A DNA stretch of 64,000 nt, taken from assembly GCA_036960605.1 (NCBI GenBank), contig JBALXI010000016.1, forward strand, positions 30,073-94,072, read 5' to 3'. The position numbers were made by a program, and so were the translations under genes. This document shows positions 19,156 through 27,683 of this stretch, piece by piece. The number at the start of each line of letters is the position of its first letter. Position 1 is the stretch's first letter. The notes under the pieces were generated by a model, which was not told where the DNA came from, searched no databases, and saw only the letters and a program-made list of their open reading frames with translations. The DNA comes from Oleispira sp036960605. GTDB lineage: Bacteria > Pseudomonadota > Gammaproteobacteria > Pseudomonadales > Oceanobacteraceae.

Positions 19156-22077
19156 TTATAACTTATCTAGGCCAGCCTTATTGATCGTCGCTAGCTCAGT
19201 CCAATCTTTTTCTGGAACTTCTTGGCTATGAGAAAATAATAAACGCGGGTCTTTTTTCTCAATAATACTGCTTTCGAATAGCGCTTGAATTTGAGCTAGC
19301 TGAATTTGCTCAACATCGTTGGCAATCGACTCATTAGTATCGAATGTTAAGCGGTTGACCTCAATGTTATGCCAGAAGTGACCGACTTTTTCTGCCATGT
19401 TTTTCTTCTTACTGACTAGGCGGCTGATAAGCCCTTGCTTATGGTCTTCAAATTCCTCTGTGGTCAGCTCTGCTAACTGTCGCTTAAAGTCGATAAAGAA
19501 ACTTTCTGATTCGGCCAGAATTTCTGCACTGCTGGCGTTAGGAGATTGCACAATGAAAATTAAACCCGGTACTGCATTTTGAGGAAAAGGAGAGGCTGAT
19601 ACGATATAGCCCATTTTTTTCTCGGTACGTAGCCATTGGTAATAAGGCGAGCTAATTATTTGAGCTAACAGTGCATAGTGAGCTCTGGCATCGTCTGAGG
19701 TTAATACGTCAAACTGCTGACCTTGAATATACAAGCTCATGGCGCTATCAGGATGCTGTCGCTCAATAGCTTGCAGGTATTGATTGGAGATAGGGCTATC
19801 GGCTGTTTTGTTATTAACAATCGTACTATTAGGAATCTTGCTGATTTTTGCCGGGGCAATACGTTCGCCACTAGGCTGATACGCTTTCTTCAGTACTTCG
19901 CTGATCGCCTTAGCCGCTTCAGGCTCTAATGTTCCATGCACATAGCTATCAACATACAACGATTGTTTTAGACGTGTATTAAAGGCTAATACATCTTCTA
20001 AGGTCACAGTATCTAAAGCAGCAATCAGTTCTTGCTGGCTAAAGCTCGGGTTGCGTAACCAGCGGCGTAGTTCACTGATGGTTCGCTCATAGGGCTTAGC
20101 TTTTAATTGGTTCTCTAAGCGACGCTTAAGCTGAGCTTGATAGCGTTTAAATTCTTCTTCGCTGACATTCTCTGCGGTGAGAGACGCCATAGTATCGACA
20201 ATTTTTTCTAATAAAACGTGCAGTTTATCGTGATAGCCCGACATGGAAAGTTCTAGTCCACGGCCACTGGCATGCAGCTGATAATTTAAACCGGCGACAT
20301 ACGCGGGATAGGTATAACTGCTAATAAGTTCGTTCACGCTGTGGCTAAAAAGCTGGGCAATAATACGATCTTTCGCATTGTTGGCTACGTCTTGATTATG
20401 CAAATTAATGAAGACTTTTGCTTTCGGTAAACGGAATTCTTGTTCAGGGTAGTACCATAAGCGCAGTCCAGTCTCATCAATTAAGGTGGTAGGGATGTCT
20501 TGCGCTGGCGCATCGGTTAAGGCAAAAGAGCTCGGGATGAAGGGGTTGGCCTTCGGTAAAAATAATTGCTCGCGGTATTCAGGTTTTAAAATAGGATCTT
20601 TGCTGGCCGTAAAATCTTTAATCACCGCAGGGCGAAGCATTATTTTAGTATCGTACCAAGTATCGGTGGTATTGGTTTCGACTTCTGGCGCAATTAAGGT
20701 GCGAATTAAATTGTTACAGGTTAGCTGATCTAAAAAGGGTTTTAGTACTTCAATAGCAGGTGTTTGCCATTGGTAGTCGCCATAAATAACTTGGCTGGCT
20801 TCTCTATGGCGCAAATTATTGGTTAAGCGTACCGCAAAGTGGCCTGCTTTAGATTTCTCTTGATTAGCAAACGCGAGTTCCGATAGTTGATGTTGCTCGC
20901 CATAAATACGCTCAATAAAGTCCTCGTCTTGTAAGCCTTGTTGCAGTAATTCTATATACGCAAAAACGGCCGCTGTAATTTCATCAATGCGAAAAAGACC
21001 GACTAACGTGAGCTGTATATTAACGGTTAACGTTGATTCCCAAGGTGTACTAACGCCTCGACCAGCACTTAAGCCTTCTGCCCAGCCACGTTTTTTAAAT
21101 AGCGCTAATAAGCTGCCTTCGCCTTCGTGACCTAATAAATGGTTGATGATTTGCAAAGGCTTGTATTGATACAAGCTCAAACTTTCAGGCATAGGAAAGC
21201 TTAATTTTAATTGGCGCAGTTCTTTGATCGGCTCAATTTGCAAATCTAGCGGTAATTGGTCTGGCTGATAGAGACTAGGGCGCTGCGCCTTGGCTACGAC
21301 ATCACGCTTAGGAATGGCACTGAATTTTTCTTCGGTCCATTGTTCGAGTATATCTAAGTCATAATTACCGATCAGGGTGAGTGACATTTCGTTGGCTGAA
21401 TAATGTTGATGATAAAAAGTAATGAGTTCGTCACGAATTAAGCTGTCAGGGCGATCTTCTAAGGTTATTAAGCTGCCGGTGGCAAATTTTGCATACGGAT
21501 GTTCTGGGTTCATCGCTTGCTTTTCTGCGGAGAAAATACGACGACCATCATCTTTCGACTTCGACGTGTATTCAGCATTGACTGCATTTTTTTCACGCTC
21601 AACGTATTCGGCATTAAACGTGGGAGATATAAAGAAGGGGGCAAAGCGATCGAGAGCCGTTGCCAGCGCATCATTATCAATTTCGAAAAAGTAGTTGGTT
21701 ACGTCATGGGCGGTAAAAGCATTATGGCTGCCACCGTGCTTATTGATGAACTCTTGATACTCACCGGCTTCTGGAAAAGGTTCAGTCCCCAAAAAGAGCA
21801 TATGTTCTAAAAAGTGGGCTAATCCTTGGCGGCCTTTAGGGTCATCACCACTGCCAACATTCACCGCTAATGAGGCGGCGGCTTTGTCGGCTTCTTTATC
21901 GGCTACCAGAATCACCTTTAAACCATTATCGAGTACCAGAGAGCGATATTCTCGTTGGTCATTTGGGCTTTGAATGATGGTATTGACTGATGATTGCATA
22001 TTGATCCGATAAGCCGCGGTAGCAACGGCCAAAATTACCAACAGCAAAAAGGTGCTGTAGCGAGTAGAGAAAAGCAT
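19156..22077 (-). CDS. ptrA: Pitrilysin (protease III), M16 zinc peptidase
   Basis: A 973-residue insulinase-family protease expected to degrade peptides in the periplasm. An N-terminal signal or anchor (STFLLLVILAVATAAY) is followed by the inverted zinc motif HFLEH (H88, E91, H92) and the downstream zinc ligand E169 in NAVNAEY, at the same number as in E. coli protease III. Three further inactive M16 repeats make up the rest, with the C-terminal substrate-cleft motif LRTEKKMGYIV. In E. coli ptrA lies between recC and recB; here recCBD is uninterrupted and ptrA is 5 kb past recD on the other strand. A small gene lies 90 bases upstream in the same direction. Confidence 0.93.
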   Translation of the reverse strand: MLFSTRYSTFLLLVILAVATAAYRINMQSSVNTIIQSPNDQREYRSLVLDNGLKVILVADKEADKAAASLAVNVGSGDDPKGRQGLAHFLEHMLFLGTEPFPEAGEYQEFINKHGGSHNAFTAHDVTNYFFEIDNDALATALDRFAPFFISPTFNAEYVEREKNAVNAEYTSKSKDDGRRIFSAEKQAMNPEHPYAKFATGSLITLEDRPDSLIRDELITFYHQHYSANEMSLTLIGNYDLDILEQWTEEKFSAIPKRDVVAKAQRPSLYQPDQLPLDLQIEPIKELRQLKLSFPMPESLSLYQYKPLQIINHLLGHEGEGSLLALFKKRGWAEGLSAGRGVSTPWESTLTVNIQLTLVGLFRIDEITAAVFAYIELLQQGLQDEDFIERIYGEQHQLSELAFANQEKSKAGHFAVRLTNNLRHREASQVIYGDYQWQTPAIEVLKPFLDQLTCNNLIRTLIAPEVETNTTDTWYDTKIMLRPAVIKDFTASKDPILKPEYREQLFLPKANPFIPSSFALTDAPAQDIPTTLIDETGLRLWYYPEQEFRLPKAKVFINLHNQDVANNAKDRIIAQLFSHSVNELISSYTYPAYVAGLNYQLHASGRGLELSMSGYHDKLHVLLEKIVDTMASLTAENVSEEEFKRYQAQLKRRLENQLKAKPYERTISELRRWLRNPSFSQQELIAALDTVTLEDVLAFNTRLKQSLYVDSYVHGTLEPEAAKAISEVLKKAYQPSGERIAPAKISKIPNSTIVNNKTADSPISNQYLQAIERQHPDSAMSLYIQGQQFDVLTSDDARAHYALLAQIISSPYYQWLRTEKKMGYIVSASPFPQNAVPGLIFIVQSPNASSAEILAESESFFIDFKRQLAELTTEEFEDHKQGLISRLVSKKKNMAEKVGHFWHNIEVNRLTFDTNESIANDVEQIQLAQIQALFESSIIEKKDPRLLFSHSQEVPEKDWTELATINKAGLDKL

Positions 22078-22167
22078 GTGAACCCCAATTTTGAACTTAT
22101 GATTTCACCCCTGGTTCTCTTAGAATTAGGGGCGATTTCAGGCTATTGACTGCTTAGTGCTTGGATA

Positions 22168-22425
22168 TCAGTGTTTAGCACTGTCTTGGCGGGCAATATT
22201 TTGGGCATCTTGTAAGGTATGCTCAGCATTATCAAGAGCATCAATTAACTCCAGACGTTTTTTACAGTCGTCTAATTCAGAAGATAAAAGTGCAAATTGG
22301 TTATGAAATGCTTGGTCAATAGCTTCGTAAACGGCTTTAACTTGCTCTTTGCTATCAGCTTTAGGTGTTTTTAGAACTTGTAAACAAGCATGCGCAATTT
22401 GGTGATAAAGTTTTTCTTTTTTCAC
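22168..22425 (-). CDS. Small helical protein of unknown function
   Basis: An 85-residue charged protein, predicted all-helical with a likely coiled coil (LLSSELDDCKKRLELIDALDNAEHTL). It is not recognised. It lies between the degenerate GGDEF/EAL protein (59 bases upstream) and ptrA (90 bases downstream), all leftward, so it may share a transcript with either. No signal peptide is present. Confidence 0.6.
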   Translation of the reverse strand: MKKEKLYHQIAHACLQVLKTPKADSKEQVKAVYEAIDQAFHNQFALLSSELDDCKKRLELIDALDNAEHTLQDAQNIARQDSAKH

Positions 22426-22484
22426 GGATAAATCCTAATGGTCGATAAATAATAATTGCGCAGGATCATACCTTATTTCAGTCT

Positions 22485-24353
22485 TTATTGATGTAGCCAG
22501 GATATCTGCTGAGGTAATAGTTTTACCGATAATATCTCTCCTGCTAACCAATGGCAGGGGCTTGTATGCAATAGTGCCAGTTGTTCGGGGGTTCTAATGT
22601 CTATGGCGAGAAGCAGCAAGTCTTGATTTTTTAGATGGTTGAGTAGTTGCATACTATGACGCTTGATCTGTTGGCGGCCATCGAATAACCATTGGCTATC
22701 AATGCAGAGCCCAGCAAACATCTTGGGTAAGTCATGGCTGAACTCTTTGATGCTATTAAGATGAAAATCGGGATTCTTCACCAGTACCTTTATTTCTAGG
22801 CTGTTAAGCTGATCCTGCATATGTGCGCCGGCGTGTTTAATGTCGAGCAGTTGCTCTGGACTCAATATTAACCACCATTGATTGTGCTCTTGATTGGGCT
22901 GGCGGCGTAAAGAGACGATGGCTGCGAGTGATTTCATTACTTGGTGAGGTTTGAGATCACTAAAATCATTAACCCACTGCACTGGGGTTTTACAGTAGTG
23001 ATCCCATTCTTGCGAGCAGTGAATCGCATCGTTGAGCCATTGCTCTAAATCTTCCTGGTTTTGGCAAGTGGGAGGCAGTAGTGCTATTCCTTGGCCGCGT
23101 TGATCAAATATTGGCAGGCAGTTAAATCCTGTGTGCGCGTAATGCTGGGGCTGATAATAGCTGTGCCCTTGATAAGGAGCATTCTTTCCTTCTTGACCTT
23201 CATCTATATTCAATTCTATCTCTTTAGCGATTTTTACTAAGTCTTGCGACAGCATTGGGTTGTGTTCAAGTATTTCTGAGTGCCATTTTATGATGGACTC
23301 GCGGCCGTGAAAGCTGAGTGGTTGGATGAATTCTTGATGGATATTGGCCAGTAAATTTTCAATATGCTTCGGGTCAACAGACAATGGAAGGCGAAGAATT
23401 TGGTCGCCAGCATGGGTTGCAGTGATGTGATATAAATTATCACTGACTAATTGTAAGCGTTCATTAATAACGGTAATGAAATCTAGGTTTAACTTATCTG
23501 GATGATCTATCACTATTTTTAAATAACGAAAAGAAGGTTCTGTTACTTTACTGTTTAGAGCTGAGTCTGTGGTTAAGCCTTGGGTGGTGAGGCGAGATTT
23601 ATCAGACAAATGATGCGGCTCGCTGCTGAGTTCATGCAACATGTCATCAATCATCGGGATGGCTAAGCATAGGAAGTGATGCTCAGCAAAAGGCACAATA
23701 CACATCCACGCTTCACTTCCGTGGATACTGGCGGTATTAAAATGAAAACTACCTTGCCAGTGATGGAGAGTCTCTAAGGTATTAATTAACTGGGTTTCTT
23801 GTTGAATGGAATTGTTACTGATTGATTTCGAAAACAAGTTCTTTCCTTGTAATTCACCCGTGGTACTCCCTAGCCATTCAGCGGCACTGGGGTTGGTGAG
23901 ATGGATAACCCAATTATCGTCAGTTATAAGGCAGGCTTGATCTTGCTGCTGAAAGCTCTCACGTAAACTTATGGCCTGTTTTAAAATACGTTGCTGTCGA
24001 ATACCTTCGTTAATGTTATAACGTAATAACATCGCATCCCAAGGTTTAGCTAAGCGTTGATGGACATCGCCCTTGAGTGAGGCAGGTAATAGGCCTTCTT
24101 CGTCTTCTGATGACAGTAGTATGCGGTAAGTCGTGGGCCAGCGTTGATGGACAGTAGCGCAGAGATCGATACCTGACATTCCTGGCATTATTTGGTCTGT
24201 GATCACAACGGTAATCGCATGCTGCTCTAAAATGCTTAATGCTTCCGCGGCACAGCCTGCTTTATAGATAATATAATGCTCGTCCAAAAGTGAGCTTTCT
24301 ATCGCGTCTGTAATAGCAGGTTCATCGTCAACAAGTAGTAAAGTAGGGGTCAT
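22485..24353 (-). CDS. Receiver-PAS protein with degenerate GGDEF and EAL domains
   Basis: A 622-residue signalling protein. The receiver (1-120) is intact, with acidic D9, D10, phosphoacceptor D53 in ITDQIMPGMSG and K103. A PAS domain follows (about 130-235). Residues 275-375 look like a GGDEF domain whose signature has become AGDQI (315-319), and 395-620 resemble an EAL domain: YYQP (399-402), GIALLPP (422-428) where EALLRW is expected, and an ending (TPEQLALL, WLAGEIL) like the EAL C-terminus. Metal-binding residues are missing in both, so synthesis or hydrolysis of c-di-GMP is unlikely; binding or protein contact is possible. The domain reading is by eye. It is divergent from an HTH-receiver gene. 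Confidence 0.75.
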   Translation of the reverse strand: MTPTLLLVDDEPAITDAIESSLLDEHYIIYKAGCAAEALSILEQHAITVVITDQIMPGMSGIDLCATVHQRWPTTYRILLSSEDEEGLLPASLKGDVHQRLAKPWDAMLLRYNINEGIRQQRILKQAISLRESFQQQDQACLITDDNWVIHLTNPSAAEWLGSTTGELQGKNLFSKSISNNSIQQETQLINTLETLHHWQGSFHFNTASIHGSEAWMCIVPFAEHHFLCLAIPMIDDMLHELSSEPHHLSDKSRLTTQGLTTDSALNSKVTEPSFRYLKIVIDHPDKLNLDFITVINERLQLVSDNLYHITATHAGDQILRLPLSVDPKHIENLLANIHQEFIQPLSFHGRESIIKWHSEILEHNPMLSQDLVKIAKEIELNIDEGQEGKNAPYQGHSYYQPQHYAHTGFNCLPIFDQRGQGIALLPPTCQNQEDLEQWLNDAIHCSQEWDHYCKTPVQWVNDFSDLKPHQVMKSLAAIVSLRRQPNQEHNQWWLILSPEQLLDIKHAGAHMQDQLNSLEIKVLVKNPDFHLNSIKEFSHDLPKMFAGLCIDSQWLFDGRQQIKRHSMQLLNHLKNQDLLLLAIDIRTPEQLALLHTSPCHWLAGEILSVKLLPQQISWLHQ

Positions 24354-24420
24354 AATAACTCGACTTCATTAAAGCATCCGTTCTGGTGAGAATAAGTTCT
24401 AAGAAAAAGTACCAACTTCC

Positions 24421-24452
24421 TAGGCAAGTATGGTTAGTCAGTACCTATACTT
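24421..24452 (+). promoter_or_regulatory. Candidate 19-bp-spacer promoter with dyad ahead of HTH gene
   Basis: TAGGCA (24421-24426) and TATACT (24446-24451) are 19 bases apart, the unusual spacing of MerR-controlled promoters. An imperfect inverted repeat, AAGTATGGT (24426-24434) with ACCTATACTT (24443-24452), overlaps the spacer and -10. Transcription would begin near 24458, 28 bases before the GTG start. This is pattern matching without experimental support. Confidence 0.35.
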
Positions 24453-24485
24453 AGTGTAAGTTTAGTAAGAAACTGAGAAGTTGCA

Positions 24486-25037
24486 GTGGCAGATAAACAA
24501 GCGTTAACCACAGGTGAAGCCGCAAAGTATTGCGGTGTTAATTTCCGAACAGTCATTCGCTGGATTGAGCGAGGACATTTGGACGCATATAAACTACCAG
24601 GCAGGGGGGATAACCGCATACCGGTTGATACCTTTGTCGATTTCCTACGGCAAAATGACATGCCGGTACCGGATGAACTAGTGGCGGATGATCGTCGTCT
24701 GCTGCTATTTTCATTACAGGATAGTCAGGCTCGCGAATTAGCAGCTGATCTGAGGAGGAACAATTGGGATGTTGTTTTGGCTGATGATCCTGTGCAGCTG
24801 GGTTATTTGATCGCTAAAGATAAACCTTCGGCGTTATTAATGATGGACCTCCATTATGCAGATATTGCGGCTCGTATTATGAAAGATGCGAGCAAAGATC
24901 GCAGCGCAGCGCCTAAAATGTGTCTGCTGCAAAGCAATCAACGTGAAATGCATGATGGCTGGGATTCATTTCAATGGCCTGAGCAGCGGCAGTTGCTGCT
25001 GGATTATTTGACCCAAGATGGATCAGAGAGTCATTAA
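24486..25037 (+). CDS. HTH (MerR/excisionase-like) protein with receiver-like domain
   Basis: A 183-residue probable DNA-binding response protein. Residues 6-58 are a winged-helix HTH of the MerR/AlpA/excisionase type (LTTGEAAKYCGVNFRTVIRW, then KLPGRGDNRIP). Residues 70-180 look like a receiver: LLLFSLQD where the acidic pocket is expected, then ALLMMDLHYADI with a possible phosphoacceptor D121; the usual acidic pair and conserved lysine are not clear. The start is GTG with GAGAAG five bases before it. The 3' end overlaps the hybrid kinase gene by 20 bases, so kinase and regulator are very likely translated together and act as a pair. Confidence 0.75.
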   Translation: MADKQALTTGEAAKYCGVNFRTVIRWIERGHLDAYKLPGRGDNRIPVDTFVDFLRQNDMPVPDELVADDRRLLLFSLQDSQARELAADLRRNNWDVVLADDPVQLGYLIAKDKPSALLMMDLHYADIAARIMKDASKDRSAAPKMCLLQSNQREMHDGWDSFQWPEQRQLLLDYLTQDGSESH

Positions 25038-27144
25038 CATACTCCGTTTATTGTTGATGTCTTTTCCTTTTAAGGCTTATGCCTTAACGGTCACTCCACA
25101 GTGGCAAGGGGTAGAAATATTTTTTCTGCTTTTTGCCGTACTGCTGGCAGTGCTCATAGGCTTTATCTATCGGTATCGTAATTCAAACTCTCCAGACCCT
25201 AGGCTCGCGTTATTGTGGAGTCATGTGCCTGATATTATTACAGAAATTGATAGTGACGGAATAATATTAACGGTTAATAGGACGGTAGAAGGCTTTACTG
25301 AGGCTGATGTTATTGGTCACTCTAGCTTTGAGTTCTTATCTCCTGAGGGTGAGGTGATTTTTGCAAAGGCATTAGAGGATGCGATTAATGAACAAGAGCC
25401 GCAGCGCTATGAATTAGAATTAAAGAGTGAAACATCCAGCAGTATTTGGATGGAAAATCGTATTATTCCTATCGTAAAGAATCTAAAAATAATATCGTTG
25501 TTAGTGATTGCAACGGTTATAACTGAACAAAAAAAAGCAAACCAAATTTTATTAACTTCAAAGGCCGGTGCGGAGCAAGCGAATGCGGCTAAAAGTCAAT
25601 TTTTAGCCAGTATGAGCCATGAGATACGAACGCCCATGACCGGCATGTTGGGAATGGCTTCGTTACTTGAGCAGACCGAGCTCAATCATGAGCAACAAGA
25701 ATGTGTTTCTACCATCCAGCATTCAGCTGAGCACCTGCTTTCTATCATCAATGACATCTTAGACTTATCCAAGATCGAAGCGAATAAATTAACAATAGAT
25801 AATGAAAGTTTTGACCTTATACAGTTGATTAATTCTCTGGTTGAAATGGTGGGCAGCAAAGCCAAAGAAAAAGGCCTAAATATTCAAGTTTTTATGGATG
25901 AAAACACCCCGCAGTACATCGTCAGTGATGCGGTTCGCTTGCGTCAAATATTAATGAATTTTCTCACTAATTCGATTAAGTTTACGATGCGTGGGCACGT
26001 TATTATTCGGATAGTGACACTACAAGCAAAAGGCAGTAGTAGTCGCTTGCGTTTTTCTGTTGAGGATAGTGGCATCGGTATGGCCGCGGATAAAGCGGCG
26101 TTTATTTTTGATGAATATACCGATGCCCATGGAGCTCAGTCGGTACAAATGGGAGGCACTGGGCTGGGGTTAAACATTTGCCGACGTTTAGCAGAGATGC
26201 TGGGTGGCAGTGTGGGTTTGGTGAGTAGCCCAAACTTGGGTTCAAATTTCTGGTTAGATCTAGAGGTGGCACTGGCGAGTGATGAAGCTTCTGCTGCGAG
26301 TATCCAATCTCAAATTGCTGTATCTGAAGCGGTAGCCGGTTCATCTGCCTGGGTTGTGGATGAGGTGAAGGTTAATCGTTTATTAATGAAGGAAGTGGCA
26401 AAACGTACCGGGCTGGTGGTCAAAGAATTTAATCAACTTAGCAAGGTCATGCTGGCTCTAGAGCAGCAAGCGGCACCTAAGCTATTAGTATTCTCTCGGG
26501 AGCTCGGCTCGGCTAAAGTAGAAAGGTTATTGCGCGGAATTGTTGATTGTGATGACCATGCTAATATATTTGTTGCTATGACAACCGTCGAGGCCATTAA
26601 TCTTGATTATGAAGCCTTGATTCAGCAGGGTATACACGCATATTGGGAGTGGCCGTTAGGGCAGCAAGAACTAAGGTCTATATTAGAGCGGTTATTTTCT
26701 CATGATTGGAAAGCGCAACCAGGTACCTTAATTACTCGATATAAGCGCATTCTTGTAACGGAAGCGGTGCAGGCCAATTGTCGGGGGGATATATTATTAG
26801 CGGAAGATAATCTCGTTAATCAGAAAGTAACCTCACAAATGCTAAGGAAAATGGGATTTAATGTTGATATAGCAGAAAACGGTGAGGAAGCTCTAACTGC
26901 TTGGAAACGTAAAAAATATGATGTGATTTTAATGGATTGTCATATGCCAGTTATGGATGGATTACACGCTACTCGTATGATTCGCATGCAAGAAGAAGAT
27001 GGGCATACACCTATTTTAGCGCTGACCGCAGATGTTATGGCGGATAGAAAAGCTGAATGCTTGGAAGTGGGAATGGACGGCTTTATGGCTAAGCCCATTC
27101 GAATGGATGAGCTTAGAAAAGAATTATTAAGATACATTAAATAG
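25018..27144 (+). CDS. Membrane hybrid histidine kinase with pseudo-receiver and receiver
   Basis: A 708-residue kinase. A cleavable signal or first membrane segment (about 7-23) and a second segment (GVEIFFLLFAVLLAVLIGFI, 31-50) anchor it; a PAS domain (about 65-170) is cytoplasmic. HisKA has H201 in SHEIRTP, and the ATPase domain shows NFLTNSIKF, DSGIGM and GTGLGLNICRRL. Residues 440-560 resemble a receiver that has lost its site (VVDEVKVNR, LLVFSRELG with S in place of D, WEWPLGQQEL with W in place of K). A complete receiver follows (591-708) with phosphoacceptor D640 in ILMDCHMP and K102-equivalent in AKPIRMD. It overlaps the HTH-receiver gene by 20 bases, its probable partner. Confidence 0.88.
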   Translation: MDQRVINILRLLLMSFPFKAYALTVTPQWQGVEIFFLLFAVLLAVLIGFIYRYRNSNSPDPRLALLWSHVPDIITEIDSDGIILTVNRTVEGFTEADVIGHSSFEFLSPEGEVIFAKALEDAINEQEPQRYELELKSETSSSIWMENRIIPIVKNLKIISLLVIATVITEQKKANQILLTSKAGAEQANAAKSQFLASMSHEIRTPMTGMLGMASLLEQTELNHEQQECVSTIQHSAEHLLSIINDILDLSKIEANKLTIDNESFDLIQLINSLVEMVGSKAKEKGLNIQVFMDENTPQYIVSDAVRLRQILMNFLTNSIKFTMRGHVIIRIVTLQAKGSSSRLRFSVEDSGIGMAADKAAFIFDEYTDAHGAQSVQMGGTGLGLNICRRLAEMLGGSVGLVSSPNLGSNFWLDLEVALASDEASAASIQSQIAVSEAVAGSSAWVVDEVKVNRLLMKEVAKRTGLVVKEFNQLSKVMLALEQQAAPKLLVFSRELGSAKVERLLRGIVDCDDHANIFVAMTTVEAINLDYEALIQQGIHAYWEWPLGQQELRSILERLFSHDWKAQPGTLITRYKRILVTEAVQANCRGDILLAEDNLVNQKVTSQMLRKMGFNVDIAENGEEALTAWKRKKYDVILMDCHMPVMDGLHATRMIRMQEEDGHTPILALTADVMADRKAECLEVGMDGFMAKPIRMDELRKELLRYIK

Positions 27145-27163
27145 CCATAACGACTATTTAATG
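27135..27163. terminator. AT-rich stem-loop between convergent genes
   Basis: CATTAAATAG and CTATTTAATG make a perfect 10-bp stem around nine bases and include the kinase stop codon. It sits between two convergent genes and may serve as a shared transcript end. There is no strong T run. Confidence 0.4.
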
Positions 27164-27168
27164 GTATT

Positions 27169-27570
27169 TCAAATTAATGCAGGGCCATAAGGAATATAGC
27201 GGTTATCGGTTTGTTTCTTTAGCCAGCGGACAAAGTCTTTTTCTGCGGCTCGATTTTCTGCTTTTAAGTGCCGTAAAAAATAGATCGTCGGGTTTTTACT
27301 GCCGAAAGTCCAGCCAGGATATTTCATCTCCCCTACGGTAAATAACATACACAAGTTTAATACCTGAGTATCGGTGAAATCCTTGATCGCCATTAACCAT
27401 GCGCTTTGAGGAGCGTTTAGAAGACTGTTTATTAATTCGACATCAGCGCTTTCAAGGCGCATAACATCCTCTTGTATATTCTCTTGGCTACTGATCAAAG
27501 AAGCAAAACCTAATAATTTCTCGGCGGAAATGTTTGTTTTTTGTTCAGACGGCTGCCATGTATCAACCAT
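27169..27570 (-). CDS. Conserved hypothetical protein, 133 residues
   Basis: The ATG at 27570 (MVDTWQPSEQK) is preferred because AAGAGG lies about ten bases before it; a longer in-frame start at 27642 would add 24 hydrophobic residues without such a site. The protein resembles a family of uncharacterised Pseudomonas-type proteins with a sequence pattern of PQSAWLMAIKDFTD, MKYPGWTFGSKNP and a C-terminal RYIPYG; this is recalled, not searched. No membrane segment or catalytic motif is seen. The gene is divergent from the acyltransferase at 27684. Confidence 0.6.
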   Translation of the reverse strand: MVDTWQPSEQKTNISAEKLLGFASLISSQENIQEDVMRLESADVELINSLLNAPQSAWLMAIKDFTDTQVLNLCMLFTVGEMKYPGWTFGSKNPTIYFLRHLKAENRAAEKDFVRWLKKQTDNRYIPYGPALI

Positions 27571-27683
27571 AATAAATAGCCTCTTAAAGATAGGGATAGG
27601 GATATTGCTGCGATATACTATCGCTTCGTAAAACAGAAACAAGTTATCTTTGTTATATACATGGTTTTTGGTAGGAATATTTA

